Of a stretch of 64,000 nt of DNA, positions 26,216 to 34,002 are shown piece by piece (within the stretch, counting starts at the first letter, position 1; each line of letters starts with the position of its first letter). The notes beneath the pieces were generated by a model. That model was not told the DNA's origin. It saw only the letters and a list, made by a program, of their open reading frames with translations, and made no database searches. The position numbers and the translations under genes were made by a program. Origin of the DNA: Saccharothrix sp. ALI-22-I (lineage in GTDB: Bacteria > Actinomycetota > Actinomycetes > Mycobacteriales > Pseudonocardiaceae); assembly GCF_001984175.1 (NCBI RefSeq), contig NZ_MTQP01000057.1, forward strand, positions 124,001-188,000, read 5' to 3'.

Positions 26216-27706
26216 GTGACCGAGCGGATTCTGCGGGCCAATGGGGTCGACCTGTGTGTGGAGACCTTCGGGTCGCCGGCCGATCCGGCGGTGCTGCTGA
26301 TCGCGGGGGCGTCCGGGTCGATGCTGTCGTGGGGCGACGAGTTCTGCGTGCGGCTGGCGGCGGCGGCGCGGTACGTGATCCGGTATGACCATCGGGACAC
26401 CGGGCGGTCGGTGACGTATCCGCCGGGGGAGCCGGGGTACGAGTTCCTGGACCTGGTGGCGGACGCGGTCGGGGTGTTGGACGCCTTGGCGGTGTCGCAG
26501 GCGCATGTGGTCGGGATTTCCATGGGTGGTGGGATCGCGCAGCTGGTGGCGCTCGACTTCGCGGATCGGGTGGTGTCGCTGACATTGATCTCGACCAGTC
26601 CTGCCGGGCCGGGCGAGCCGGATCTGCCGCCCATGTCGCCTGCGCTGGTGGAGTACTTCGCGGGCGGTGGGATGTCTGCGCCGGATTGGGGCGATCGGGA
26701 CGCGGTGGTCGAGTACCTGGTGGCGGCGGAGCGGCCGTTCGCTGGGGCGCGGCCGGTGGATGTGGGGGCGGCTCGTGAAGTTGCGGGGCGGGTTTTTGAT
26801 CGGGCTGTGAACATCGCGTCCAGTGGCAACCACTTCCGGGTGGGGGGCGGGGAGTCTTGGCGGGGGCGGCTGGCTTCGACCAAGGTGCCGACGTTGGTCG
26901 TGCACGGGGACGTTGATCCGCTTGTTCCGTTGGGTCACGCGGAAGCCATGGTGCGTGAGGTGCCTGGTGCGCGGTTGGTCGTGCTTGAGGACACCGGTCA
27001 TGAGTTGCCGTCCGGGGTTTGGGATGTGGTGATCTCGGCCCTCGTGGAGCACACCGGCGGCGAGGGGCGTGTTGGGGCGCCGGGGCGGGCGGAGGTGTTG
27101 GATCGGATTCGGCGGTTGGGGGAGTTCGACATGTCCGCGGCGTTCGAACGGCTCTACGCCGCCGCGTCACGTGGTGAGGTCGAAGTGCCGTGGGCGCGGG
27201 ACGAGCCGCATCAGTTGATCCTTGAGCGCTTTAAGGACGTTGACGGTGCGGGGAAGCGTGCGCTTGTTGTCGGTGCGGGATACGGGCAGGACGCGGGATT
27301 CCTGGCGGGCCTGGGGTTTGACACGATCGGGTTCGATATTTCACCTACGGCGGTGGCGGTCGCGCGGGAGCGGTTTCCGGCTGCTCGGTTCCTGGTCGCT
27401 GATCTGCTGGACCCGCCCAGTGAGTGGTGGGGTGCGTTCGACCTCGTGGTGGAGGTGCTGATCGCTCAGTCCCTGCCCGCTGCCGTCCGGGCGACCGGGA
27501 TCGCGCACACGCGTCGGTTCGTGGCGCCAGGCGGCACGTTGGTCGTGCTCGCCTCGGCCCGTGACGACGACGAGACCGTGGAAGGCCCGCCGTGGCCGTT
27601 GGTGCGCGCGGAGGTCGAGTCGTACGCCGACGACGACCTCCGCGCGGTGCTCGTGGACCGCACCGGCAATCGGTGGTGGGCCGAGTTCCGCCGTGATCAG
27701 CGGTAA
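26216..27706 (+). CDS. Alpha/beta hydrolase fused to a SAM-dependent methyltransferase
   Basis: A 496-residue two-domain protein. Residues about 1-275 are an alpha/beta hydrolase with the nucleophile elbow GISMGGG, the acid in HGDVDPLVP and the histidine in DTGHELP. Residues about 295-496 are a class I methyltransferase with the SAM loop VVGAGYGQDAGFLAGLGFDT and the acidic strand end in TIGFDIS. GTG 26216 starts the hydrolase domain. No ribosome-binding site is obvious. The gene uses many codons ending in T (GTT, CTT, GAT) and is visibly less GC-biased than its neighbours, a sign of transfer. Substrate unknown; the two domains may act in sequence on one ester or acid. Confidence 0.85.
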   Translation: MTERILRANGVDLCVETFGSPADPAVLLIAGASGSMLSWGDEFCVRLAAAARYVIRYDHRDTGRSVTYPPGEPGYEFLDLVADAVGVLDALAVSQAHVVGISMGGGIAQLVALDFADRVVSLTLISTSPAGPGEPDLPPMSPALVEYFAGGGMSAPDWGDRDAVVEYLVAAERPFAGARPVDVGAAREVAGRVFDRAVNIASSGNHFRVGGGESWRGRLASTKVPTLVVHGDVDPLVPLGHAEAMVREVPGARLVVLEDTGHELPSGVWDVVISALVEHTGGEGRVGAPGRAEVLDRIRRLGEFDMSAAFERLYAAASRGEVEVPWARDEPHQLILERFKDVDGAGKRALVVGAGYGQDAGFLAGLGFDTIGFDISPTAVAVARERFPAARFLVADLLDPPSEWWGAFDLVVEVLIAQSLPAAVRATGIAHTRRFVAPGGTLVVLASARDDDETVEGPPWPLVRAEVESYADDDLRAVLVDRTGNRWWAEFRRDQR

Positions 27707-27742
27707 GGCAGCCGGATTTCGCTGCGATCAGCGGTGAGGCAG
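27695..27742. repeat. Direct repeat at the stop codon of the hydrolase-methyltransferase gene
   Basis: GATCAGCGGTAAGGCAG at 27695-27711 recurs as GATCAGCGGTGAGGCAG at 27726-27742, 31 bp on. The first copy contains the stop codon TAA; the second lies just before the end of the next gene on the other strand. Confidence 0.85.
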
Positions 27743-27745
27743 GGG

Positions 27746-28246
27746 TCAGCGGGGGGCGGTGTAGCCCTCGTTCACCACGCGGACGGCCATGGCGGTGTAC
27801 ACCTCGGGGTCGTCGGGCGCCCACGTGGCCAGGCCGTCCACGTAGCGGTTGAGCATGCAGAACATCGCGGCGATCAGCACGGTGTCGTGCACCTCCACGT
27901 CGTCGGCGCCGGCCTCCTTCGCCTTCGCCACCTGCTCGGACGTCACCGCCCGCCCGCTCTCCGCGACCGCCGTCGCGATGTCGAGCAGCGCCATCAGCTT
28001 CGGCGTGTGCACGTGGTCCTCGGGCAGCTGCGCGGCGGCGAACGCGGCGTGCGACGACGCGCAGAACTTGCAGCTGTTCAACTCGGACACGTGCGCGGCG
28101 ATCAGCTCCCGCTCACCACGGGACAGCCCGCTCGGCCCGCGCAGCAGGACCTCGGCCAGCTCGCTCAGGGGTTTCCCGGTCTCGGGGCGGTAAGCCAGGA
28201 GTCCGGCGATACCGGGTAGCGGGTTGTCCAACTCGATGTGCGGCAT
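27746..28246 (-). CDS. Carboxymuconolactone decarboxylase/AhpD-like protein
   Basis: A 166-residue all-helical protein with the AhpD-type redox signature ELNSCKFCASSHAAF, that is E-x(3)-C-x-x-C-x(3)-H. Members act as alkylhydroperoxidases or related thiol-dependent peroxidases. Cytosolic. Divergent from a mycothiol-type isomerase-fold gene, which would fit low-molecular-weight thiol chemistry, but that is only neighbourhood evidence. Confidence 0.88.
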   Translation of the reverse strand: MPHIELDNPLPGIAGLLAYRPETGKPLSELAEVLLRGPSGLSRGERELIAAHVSELNSCKFCASSHAAFAAAQLPEDHVHTPKLMALLDIATAVAESGRAVTSEQVAKAKEAGADDVEVHDTVLIAAMFCMLNRYVDGLATWAPDDPEVYTAMAVRVVNEGYTAPR

Positions 28247-28357
28247 GGCGATCAGTGTCCGTGACCGGTGAACACCCTGGCTGCTGGTGAATGGACCAAG
28301 CGGTTGACCCGTGCGGCGGTATCAACTCCTGTCAACTCCACCGCACGGCACTACCGT

Positions 28358-29020
28358 GTGGATGTGGATCTGTTCTCACGCTCTTGGACGGCGTTGCGCA
28401 CGGCGGTCGCCGAACTCCCGGACGAGGACTTCGCGCGGCCGTCCGGCTGCACCGGCTGGCACGTGCGGGACCTGGTGTGCCACCTGATCATCGACGCCCA
28501 GGACGTCCTGATCACCCTCGTGACCCCCGCCGAGACCGAACCGACCCGGGACGCGATCACCTACTGGAACGTCGCCGAAACACCCCCGACCGGCGACGAC
28601 CCGCTCGACGCGCTGACCGTCCGGCTGGCCGCCGCCTACGAGGAGCCGCGGCTGCTGAAGTTCCACCTCGACGACGTCGGCTCCGCAGCCGGTCGTGCCG
28701 CCGCACTCGCCGACCCCGCGATCCGCGTCAGCACACGCGACGAGGTCCTCACCGCGGGCGACTACCTCGACGCGTACGTCCTGGAATGGACGTTGCACCA
28801 CCTCGACCTGATCGCGCACCTCCCCGACGCGCCGGAACCGCCCGCCGCAGGCCTCACCCGGTCACGCGGGATGCTGGAGAAGATCGCCGGGGCCGCGTTC
28901 CCCGAGTCGTTCTCCGACAAGGACGCCCTGCTGGTCGGCACCGGGCGACGTGCGCCGACCGACGCGGAGCAGGCCGAACTGGGTGAACTGAGAGCGAAAC
29001 TCCCGCTCGTCCTCCGCTGA
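28358..29020 (+). CDS. Maleylpyruvate isomerase-family (MDMPI/DinB-like) mycothiol-dependent enzyme
   Basis: A 220-residue protein of the TIGR03083/MDMPI group: a DinB-like helical bundle with GCTGWHVRDLVCHLIIDAQD and LEWTLHHLDLIAHL providing the metal-binding histidines. Characterised relatives use mycothiol as cofactor; the substrate here is unknown. GTG 28358 is preferred; an upstream ATG at 28268 would add residues without similarity. An 8-bp tandem repeat starts at its stop codon. Confidence 0.83.
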   Translation: MDVDLFSRSWTALRTAVAELPDEDFARPSGCTGWHVRDLVCHLIIDAQDVLITLVTPAETEPTRDAITYWNVAETPPTGDDPLDALTVRLAAAYEEPRLLKFHLDDVGSAAGRAAALADPAIRVSTRDEVLTAGDYLDAYVLEWTLHHLDLIAHLPDAPEPPAAGLTRSRGMLEKIAGAAFPESFSDKDALLVGTGRRAPTDAEQAELGELRAKLPLVLR

Positions 29021-29054
29021 TCCGCTGACTCGCTGACCCGCTGGTCCGCTGATC
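29015..29054. repeat. Five tandem copies of an 8-bp unit after a stop codon
   Basis: Consecutive units CGCTGATC, CGCTGACT, CGCTGACC, CGCTGGTC and CGCTGATC begin in the penultimate codon of the MDMPI-type gene and continue into the gap before the chitinase promoter. Confidence 0.9.
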
Positions 29055-29090
29055 AGCCAAGGACGCGAAGGAGCTTCGAGTTCACCCTTG

Positions 29091-29106
29091 ACTGGTGTAG
29101 ACCATT
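29091..29106. promoter_or_regulatory. DasR-type dre site upstream of chitinase
   Basis: ACTGGTGTAGACCATT matches the Streptomyces dre consensus ACTGGTCTAGACCACT at 14 of 16 positions. It lies 57 nt upstream of the chitinase start. DasR is the GlcNAc-responsive GntR regulator; regulation here is inferred. Confidence 0.75.
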
Positions 29107-29162
29107 TCCGGTTGAGTGGCCCACATCACGTCCGAGGGCGCTCGAACGGAAAGAGTGATCTT

Positions 29163-30230
29163 GTGTCGAGATTCCGCGTAGTGGCGGCGATCGCCGCTTT
29201 CGTGGTCGGGGCGGCACTGACAGCCGTCGTGGCCAACACCGCCTCCGCCGCCGCCTGCGCGTCCGCGTGGACCTCGTCGGCCGTCTACACCAACGGCATG
29301 ACGGCGTCCCACGCCGGCCGCAACTGGCAGGCCAAGTGGTGGACCCAGAACGAGACACCGGGTTCGGCCGAGGTCTGGGCCGATCAGGGTGTCTGCGGCG
29401 GCGGCACCACGCCTCCGCCGGCCTGCGACCACCCCGCGTGGGTGCAGGGCCAGTGGTACACCGCCGGCAGCATCGTGCGCTACACCGACGGCAAGTACTA
29501 CATCGCCGAGCACGACAACCCGGGCTACGACCCGACCGTCAGCACCTGGTACTGGGAGCCCTACAACTGCGGCTCCACCCCGACCACCACGACCAGTCCT
29601 CCGGCGACGGGCGGTTTCGTGGTGAGCCAGGCGCAGTTCCAGCAGATGTTCCCGAACAGGAACCCGTTCTACACCTACGCCGGGCTCACGGCCGCGCTGA
29701 GCGCGTACCCGGGATTCGCCAAGACCGGCACGGACACCGTCCGCAAGCAGGAGGCGGCGGCTTTCCTGGCCAACGCCAACCACGAGACCGGCGGCCTGGT
29801 GCACATCGTCGAGCAGAACCAGGCGAACTACCCGCACTACTGCGACGCGGGCCAACCGTACGGCTGTCCCGCCGGTCAGGCGGCCTACTACGGCCGCGGT
29901 CCCATCCAGCTCAGCTGGAACTTCAACTACAAGGCGGCGGGCGACGCGCTGGGTTTGCCACTGCTGACCAACCCGTGGCTGGTGCAGAACGACGCCTCGG
30001 TGGCCTGGAAGACCGCTCTCTGGTACTGGAACACCCAGTCCGGCCCCGGCGCGATGACCCCGCACAACGCGATGGTCAACGGGCACGGCTTCGGCCAGAC
30101 GATCCGCAGCATCAACGGGTCGCTGGAGTGCGACGGGCGCAACCCGGCGCAGGTGCAGAGCCGCGTCGACGCCTACCAGCGGTTCGTGGGCATCCTCGGC
30201 GTGCCCGCGGGCACGAACCTGCACTGCTGA
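29163..30230 (+). CDS. Secreted GH19 chitinase with two CBM5/12 modules
   Basis: A 355-residue endochitinase. Signal peptide about 1-30 (ends NTASAAA), first CBM5/12-like module about 31-80 (AGRNWQAKWWTQNETPG), second about 87-135 (WVQGQWYTAGSIVRYTDGKYY), a short Thr-rich linker, and a GH19 catalytic domain about 150-355. The catalytic glutamates lie in LANANHETGGLVHI and nearby; YYGRGPIQLSWNFNY is the family signature. GTG 29163 follows GAAAGAG; a TTG one codon earlier is possible. A DasR-type site upstream suggests control by N-acetylglucosamine. Confidence 0.95.
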   Translation: MSRFRVVAAIAAFVVGAALTAVVANTASAAACASAWTSSAVYTNGMTASHAGRNWQAKWWTQNETPGSAEVWADQGVCGGGTTPPPACDHPAWVQGQWYTAGSIVRYTDGKYYIAEHDNPGYDPTVSTWYWEPYNCGSTPTTTTSPPATGGFVVSQAQFQQMFPNRNPFYTYAGLTAALSAYPGFAKTGTDTVRKQEAAAFLANANHETGGLVHIVEQNQANYPHYCDAGQPYGCPAGQAAYYGRGPIQLSWNFNYKAAGDALGLPLLTNPWLVQNDASVAWKTALWYWNTQSGPGAMTPHNAMVNGHGFGQTIRSINGSLECDGRNPAQVQSRVDAYQRFVGILGVPAGTNLHC

Positions 30231-30241
30231 CAGGGAAAAGA

Positions 30242-30277
30242 CGGGGAGGGGCCGTGCGCCGCCACGGTCCCTCCCCG
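30242..30277 (+). terminator. Hairpin terminator after the chitinase gene
   Basis: A 15-bp stem (CGGGGAGGGGCCGTG with one G-U pair) and 6-nt loop lie 11 nt after the chitinase stop, and just beyond the end of the small minus-strand gene. Confidence 0.8.
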
Positions 30278-30281
30278 CCGC

Positions 30282-30443
30282 TCATCGGGCCAAGTGCGCG
30301 AGAACGGTCCACCCGAACGAATCCGGGCGACTCGACCCACGGCACGTGGCCAGGTTGCGCCGGTACTCCTCGCGCCAGTCCTGCCCCAGTTCGGCTGCCC
30401 ACAACACGCGGCCGTCGTCCACGATGGCCTTGTGCTCTTCCAT
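30282..30443 (-). CDS. Small 53-residue protein behind NlpC/P60 gene
   Basis: A 53-codon frame starting ATG 30443, 10 nt after the stop of the NlpC/P60 gene on the same strand: MEEHKAIVDDGRVLWAAELG, then a hydrophilic C-terminal half with several Arg residues ending in WTVLAHLAR. Coding-like composition and operon position support it. No signal or membrane segment; not recognised as a known family. Confidence 0.55.
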   Translation of the reverse strand: MEEHKAIVDDGRVLWAAELGQDWREEYRRNLATCRGSSRPDSFGWTVLAHLAR

Positions 30444-30453
30444 TCCGCCAGTG

Positions 30454-31470
30454 TCAGCCGACCACGCGGCGGATCACGCTGATGGGACCGATCGAGTCGA
30501 TGTCGGCGATCTTCACCGGAACGCCCTCGGTCGACGCGTGCACCGCGCGCACGTTGTCCACGGCCATCGCGACGTGCGACTGGCCGGAGTAGTAGATGAT
30601 CAGGTCGCCGGGCTGGACCTGTGCTCTCGTCACGGCCCGGCCCACGGTGGCCTGCACGTAGGTGGTGCGCCCGATGGTCACGCCGGCCGCGCGGTAGGCG
30701 GCCTGGGTGAGGCTGGAGCAGTCCCACGAGTTCGGGCCGTTGGAGCCGAACACGTAAGGCTTCCCGCGTTGTCCGAGGGCGAACTGGAGTGCCGCGCCGG
30801 CTGCGCCCGCGGGTACGGCGACGGCCGACGTGTCGCCGGGCGCGGCGAGCACCGCCTTGTCGGTCGAGCTGAGCGAGCGGTACTGCGCCCGCGCGTCCGA
30901 GACCTGCCGGTCCATCGCCGTCTTGCGGTCGGCGAGGTCGGTGACCAGCTGTTGCGCCTCGCCGGCGGCGGTGACCGCGCGCTGCTGGGCGTCCTGTGCG
31001 TCGGCGGTGGCCTGCTCGGCGGTGTCCACGGCGACGGACAGGCGGTTCAACGCCTCCTCGTTGTCCGCGGCGAGCACGCCCAGCGCGCTCATCCGGTTCA
31101 GGAAGTCCTGTTGCGAGTCGCTGACCAGCAGCGCGGACAGCTGGGTGAACCGGGCGCCCTCGAACGACGCCTCGGTGAGCACGTCGACCTGGCCGCGGAA
31201 CGCTTCCTGGTCGGCTCTGGCCTGGTCGCCGACCGCGGTGGCGCCGGCCAGGTCGGCGTTCGCGCGGTCCAGTTCGCCTTGCTTGGCCTTGAGGTCGTCC
31301 TGGGCCTTCAGGTGCTCCTCGTGCAGCCGTTCGGCCTCGCGCGCCAGCCCTTCGTACGTCGCCAGCGCGTCCGACGCGTTGGGCTGCGCGACCGCCGGCG
31401 TGGGCACGGTCAGCAGCGCCACGACGGCCGCGGCCAGTGCGGTGGAACGCCTACCGGGATGTCCGTTCAC
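30454..31470 (-). CDS. Secreted NlpC/P60 peptidoglycan endopeptidase (RipA-like)
   Basis: A 338-residue exported protein: signal peptide about 1-28 (ends AVA), a long coiled coil about 35-195, and a C-terminal NlpC/P60 domain about 220-338 with catalytic Cys in SWDCSSLTQAAYRAAG and His in SHVAMAVDN. It is expected to cut the peptide stems of peptidoglycan, with the coiled coil controlling access. GTG start at 31470. A perfect DasR-type site lies 64 nt upstream and is shared with the divergent chitin monooxygenase gene. Confidence 0.93.
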   Translation of the reverse strand: MNGHPGRRSTALAAAVVALLTVPTPAVAQPNASDALATYEGLAREAERLHEEHLKAQDDLKAKQGELDRANADLAGATAVGDQARADQEAFRGQVDVLTEASFEGARFTQLSALLVSDSQQDFLNRMSALGVLAADNEEALNRLSVAVDTAEQATADAQDAQQRAVTAAGEAQQLVTDLADRKTAMDRQVSDARAQYRSLSSTDKAVLAAPGDTSAVAVPAGAAGAALQFALGQRGKPYVFGSNGPNSWDCSSLTQAAYRAAGVTIGRTTYVQATVGRAVTRAQVQPGDLIIYYSGQSHVAMAVDNVRAVHASTEGVPVKIADIDSIGPISVIRRVVG

Positions 31471-31533
31471 AGTGAGGGCTACGTGCGCCTGGACCGGTCG
31501 GTTCAGCTCCTTGACCCGGATGACGTTCCCGAT

Positions 31534-31549
31534 TATGGTCTAGACCACG
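31534..31549. promoter_or_regulatory. DasR-type dre site shared by NlpC/P60 and LPMO genes
   Basis: TATGGTCTAGACCACG contains the perfect 12-bp palindrome TGGTCTAGACCA that forms the dre core. It sits between the divergent NlpC/P60 (64 nt away) and AA10 (119 nt away) starts. Confidence 0.85.
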
Positions 31550-31623
31550 TCGCGTTGGGTGACACCCTGTTCGCGATACGTCACGAAAACGCGTGATCCG
31601 GCCGCCGCTGAAATCGACCCTGC

Positions 31624-31650
31624 CAGGGGGACCCACCGTCGGGTCCCCTG
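31624..31650 (+). other. Hairpin in the leader of the LPMO gene
   Basis: CAGGGGGACCC and GGGTCCCCTG pair over 10 bp with one bulged G and a 6-nt loop, ending 2 nt before the ribosome-binding site GAAGGAG. It could affect translation or mRNA stability, or be a relic of the dispersed repeat whose core it resembles. Confidence 0.45.
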
Positions 31651-31667
31651 TCGAAGGAGCTGGACAC

Positions 31668-32411
31668 ATGAGCCTGAAACGCAAGCTCGCGGCGGTTCTC
31701 GCCGGCGTGGGCATCGCACCGTTCATCGTCGTGGTGTCAGCGGGAACGGCGAGCGCGCACGGCTACATCTCGTCGCCGCCCAGCCGGCAGGCGATGTGCG
31801 CGCAGGGCCGCGTCTCGAACTGCGGACCGATCATCTACGAGCCCCAGAGCGTGGAAGGCCCGAAGGGCCAACGCAACTGCCACGCCGGGTTGAGCCAGTT
31901 CGCCCAGCTCGACGACGACAGTCGGGCGTGGCCCGCCACCTCGGCGGGCAACAGCGTGACGTTCAACTGGACGCTCACCGCCCGGCACGCCACCAGCACG
32001 TGGGAGTACTACGTCGGCGGCACCAGGATCGCCGTGGTCGACGACGGCGGCCGGCAGCCCGGGGCCACCGTGTCGCACAACGTGAGCCTGGGCGGTCGCA
32101 CCGGCCGGATCAAGCTGCTGGCCATCTGGAACATCGTCGACACGCCCATGGCGTTCTACTCGTGCGTCGACCTCCAGGTCGGCTCCGGTGGCGGGAACCC
32201 GACGACCACGACCACCCCGCCGACCACCACCACGCGGCCCACGACGACCACGACCGCGCCCCCGGTGGGCGGCACGTGGGCGGCCAACACCGCCTACCCG
32301 GTCGGCTCGCAGGTCACCTACGGTGGCGCGAGCTACCGCTGCACCCAGGCCCACACGTCCCTCGTGGGCTGGGAGCCGCCGAACACGCCGGCCCTGTGGC
32401 AGCGGCTCTGA
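31668..32411 (+). CDS. Secreted AA10 lytic polysaccharide monooxygenase with CBM5/12
   Basis: A 247-residue copper enzyme that cleaves crystalline chitin (possibly cellulose) oxidatively. The signal peptide (1-30) ends in TASA, leaving His31 as the mature N-terminus; with His107 (in TARHATSTW) it forms the copper-binding histidine brace. The AA10 domain (31 to about 165) is followed by a Thr/Pro linker and a C-terminal CBM5/12 chitin-binding module (about 200-247, WAANTAYPVGSQVTYGGASY). GAAGGAG precedes the ATG. The dre site upstream and the chitinase nearby suggest a joint role in chitin breakdown. Confidence 0.95.
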   Translation: MSLKRKLAAVLAGVGIAPFIVVVSAGTASAHGYISSPPSRQAMCAQGRVSNCGPIIYEPQSVEGPKGQRNCHAGLSQFAQLDDDSRAWPATSAGNSVTFNWTLTARHATSTWEYYVGGTRIAVVDDGGRQPGATVSHNVSLGGRTGRIKLLAIWNIVDTPMAFYSCVDLQVGSGGGNPTTTTTPPTTTTRPTTTTTAPPVGGTWAANTAYPVGSQVTYGGASYRCTQAHTSLVGWEPPNTPALWQRL

Positions 32412-32456
32412 TCACAGTGCTCCTGGCCGAGGCCGGATGACACACCGCCCGTCCGC

Positions 32457-32486
32457 GCCCGCCCTGTCACGGCGCGGGCGGGCCTT
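32457..32486 (+). terminator. Possible terminator after LPMO gene
   Basis: GCCCGCCC and GGGCGGGC form an 8-bp GC stem with an 11-nt loop followed by TT, 46 nt after the LPMO stop and upstream of the DUF305 ribosome-binding site. Confidence 0.5.
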
Positions 32487-32505
32487 CCGGCGAAGGAGGA
32501 ATCCC

Positions 32506-33081
32506 TTGCGACGCCTCACGGCCCTGGTGGCCGGACTGCTCGTGTTGGCAGGCTGCGGCTCCGGTGGTCCGGCTCCCGCGGCCGCACCACCGCCCGCGTC
32601 GACCGTCGTGGAGAGCGACGAGTTCAACGCGACCGACGTGATGTTCCTGCAGATGTCCGTGCCGCACCACAAGGCAGGCCTGGAGATCGTGCGCCTGGCC
32701 GAGGATCGCGCGGTGCGCGCGGACGTGAAGACCCTCGCGGCGGCCATCGAGGTCACCCAGCTGTCCGAAGTGGACTTGATGACGAGGTGGCTGGCCGACT
32801 GGGAGCAGCCCGAGACCGCGGGCGACAACCCGCAGCTGCACGCCGGTCACGGAGGCGACCACTCGACCAGCCCGGAGGCCATCGCGGAACTCGCCGCGAC
32901 CGGCTCCGGCGAGTTCGAGAAGGCGTTCCTGAACCTGCTCATCGCCCACCAGCACAACGCGGTGGCGATCGCGAAGCTGGAGAAGGAGGGCGGCGTCAAC
33001 CCGCAGGCAAAGGACCTGGCGGAGCGGATTTTCCAGTCCCGCACCGCCCAGATCGCGCAGCTGCTCGGCTACCTGGACTAG
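32506..33081 (+). CDS. DUF305 lipoprotein
   Basis: A 191-residue lipoprotein with a lipobox (LVLAGCGSGG) and a DUF305 domain made of two ferritin-like helical repeats; PHHKAGLEIVRLAED and AHQHNAVAIAKLEKE are the paired His-containing helices, with a His-rich loop (HAGHGGDH) between. DUF305 proteins are exported and suspected to bind metals such as copper, which would suit the adjacent copper-dependent monooxygenase. A TTG start at 32506 is favoured because GAAGGAGGA lies 5 nt before it and leaves a standard signal peptide; ATG 32437 would add 23 residues. Confidence 0.87.
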   Translation: MRRLTALVAGLLVLAGCGSGGPAPAAAPPPASTVVESDEFNATDVMFLQMSVPHHKAGLEIVRLAEDRAVRADVKTLAAAIEVTQLSEVDLMTRWLADWEQPETAGDNPQLHAGHGGDHSTSPEAIAELAATGSGEFEKAFLNLLIAHQHNAVAIAKLEKEGGVNPQAKDLAERIFQSRTAQIAQLLGYLD

Positions 33082-33980
33082 AAGTCGAGCCGCAGCCCGC
33101 TGGTGAAGCGGCGGTGCTCGCCGGTCACCGGGTCGGTGAACGCGAGCACCTTCGCCAGCAGCTGGAGCGGGTCGGTGAAATCGTCCAGCGGCTTCTCGTG
33201 CAGGACCGGGTAGAAGTCGTCGTGCCGGATCGGCACGCCCAGCGAGGCCATGTGCAGGCGGAGCTGGTGCGTGCGGCCGGTGGCGGGCACCAGCCGGTAC
33301 CGGCCCCACCCGTCGCGGTGCTCGACCAGTTCGACCAGCGTCTCGGCGTTGGGCGGCCCCGGCACCTCCTGCGCGGTGATGACGCCTTTGACCTTGACGA
33401 TCCGGCTGCTCACTCGCGTGGGCAGGGTCAACGCCGGGGCGTAGGGCGCGATCGCCTCGTACTCCTTGTGCACCAAGCGGTCCTTGAACAACGTCTGGTA
33501 CTTGCCGCGCAGACCCGGGTCCGCCACGAACATGACCAGCCCGGCGGTGACCCGGTCCAACCGGTGCGCCGGGATCAGGTGCGGCAGCCCGAGATCACGG
33601 CGGAGCCGGACGAGCGCCGTCTCCACGATGTGCCTGCCGCGCGGGATGGTGGCCAGGAAGTGCGGTTTGTCGACCACCACGATGGCGTCGTCGCGGTGCA
33701 CGACCCCGATCTCGAACGGCACCGCGACCTCGTCGGGCAGGTCCCGGTGGAACCACACCGACGTGCCGGGCGCGAACGCCGCGTCCGGCGCGATCGGCCC
33801 GGCGAGGTCGAAGACGCGGCCTTCGGCGAGCATGAGGTCGATCCGCTCGGGCGCGACCCTCGGCAACCGCTCGACCAGGTGATCGCGAACAGTCGCCCAC
33901 GGCCCGTCGTCGGGCAGCCGCAGACGTGCCGGGTCGAGGCCGTGGCGCTGGTCGAGCGGCGGCCGGAGCTTGCGCCTCAT
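33078..33980 (-). CDS. RluA-family RNA pseudouridine synthase
   Basis: A 300-residue enzyme that isomerises uridine to pseudouridine, probably in 23S rRNA. An S4-like N-terminal region (about 15-75) precedes the catalytic domain. VVVDKPHFLATIPRG and PAHRLDRVTAGLVMF are the family motifs, with the catalytic Asp in HRLDR; GRTHQLRLHMASLGVPI follows. Start ATG 33980; upstream in-frame codons run into the dispersed repeat and are not used. It overlaps the convergent DUF305 gene by 4 nt. Confidence 0.92.
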   Translation of the reverse strand: MRRKLRPPLDQRHGLDPARLRLPDDGPWATVRDHLVERLPRVAPERIDLMLAEGRVFDLAGPIAPDAAFAPGTSVWFHRDLPDEVAVPFEIGVVHRDDAIVVVDKPHFLATIPRGRHIVETALVRLRRDLGLPHLIPAHRLDRVTAGLVMFVADPGLRGKYQTLFKDRLVHKEYEAIAPYAPALTLPTRVSSRIVKVKGVITAQEVPGPPNAETLVELVEHRDGWGRYRLVPATGRTHQLRLHMASLGVPIRHDDFYPVLHEKPLDDFTDPLQLLAKVLAFTDPVTGEHRRFTSGLRLDF

Positions 33981-34002
33981 CGCCCGGCAGCATACGCGGC
34001 GC

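Noticed and set aside
25663..27170. Long minus-strand open frames rich in Pro, Ala and Cys
   Set aside because: They arise from the GGCAGG repeat tract and from the antisense of the GC-rich fusion gene; no start site, domain or sensible composition.
31624..31650. Possible third copy of the dispersed repeat
   Set aside because: Only the hairpin core is similar; the conserved flanks (GCCGGCA-AATGAA and GGCCGTCGGCCGG) are absent. Kept as a leader hairpin only.
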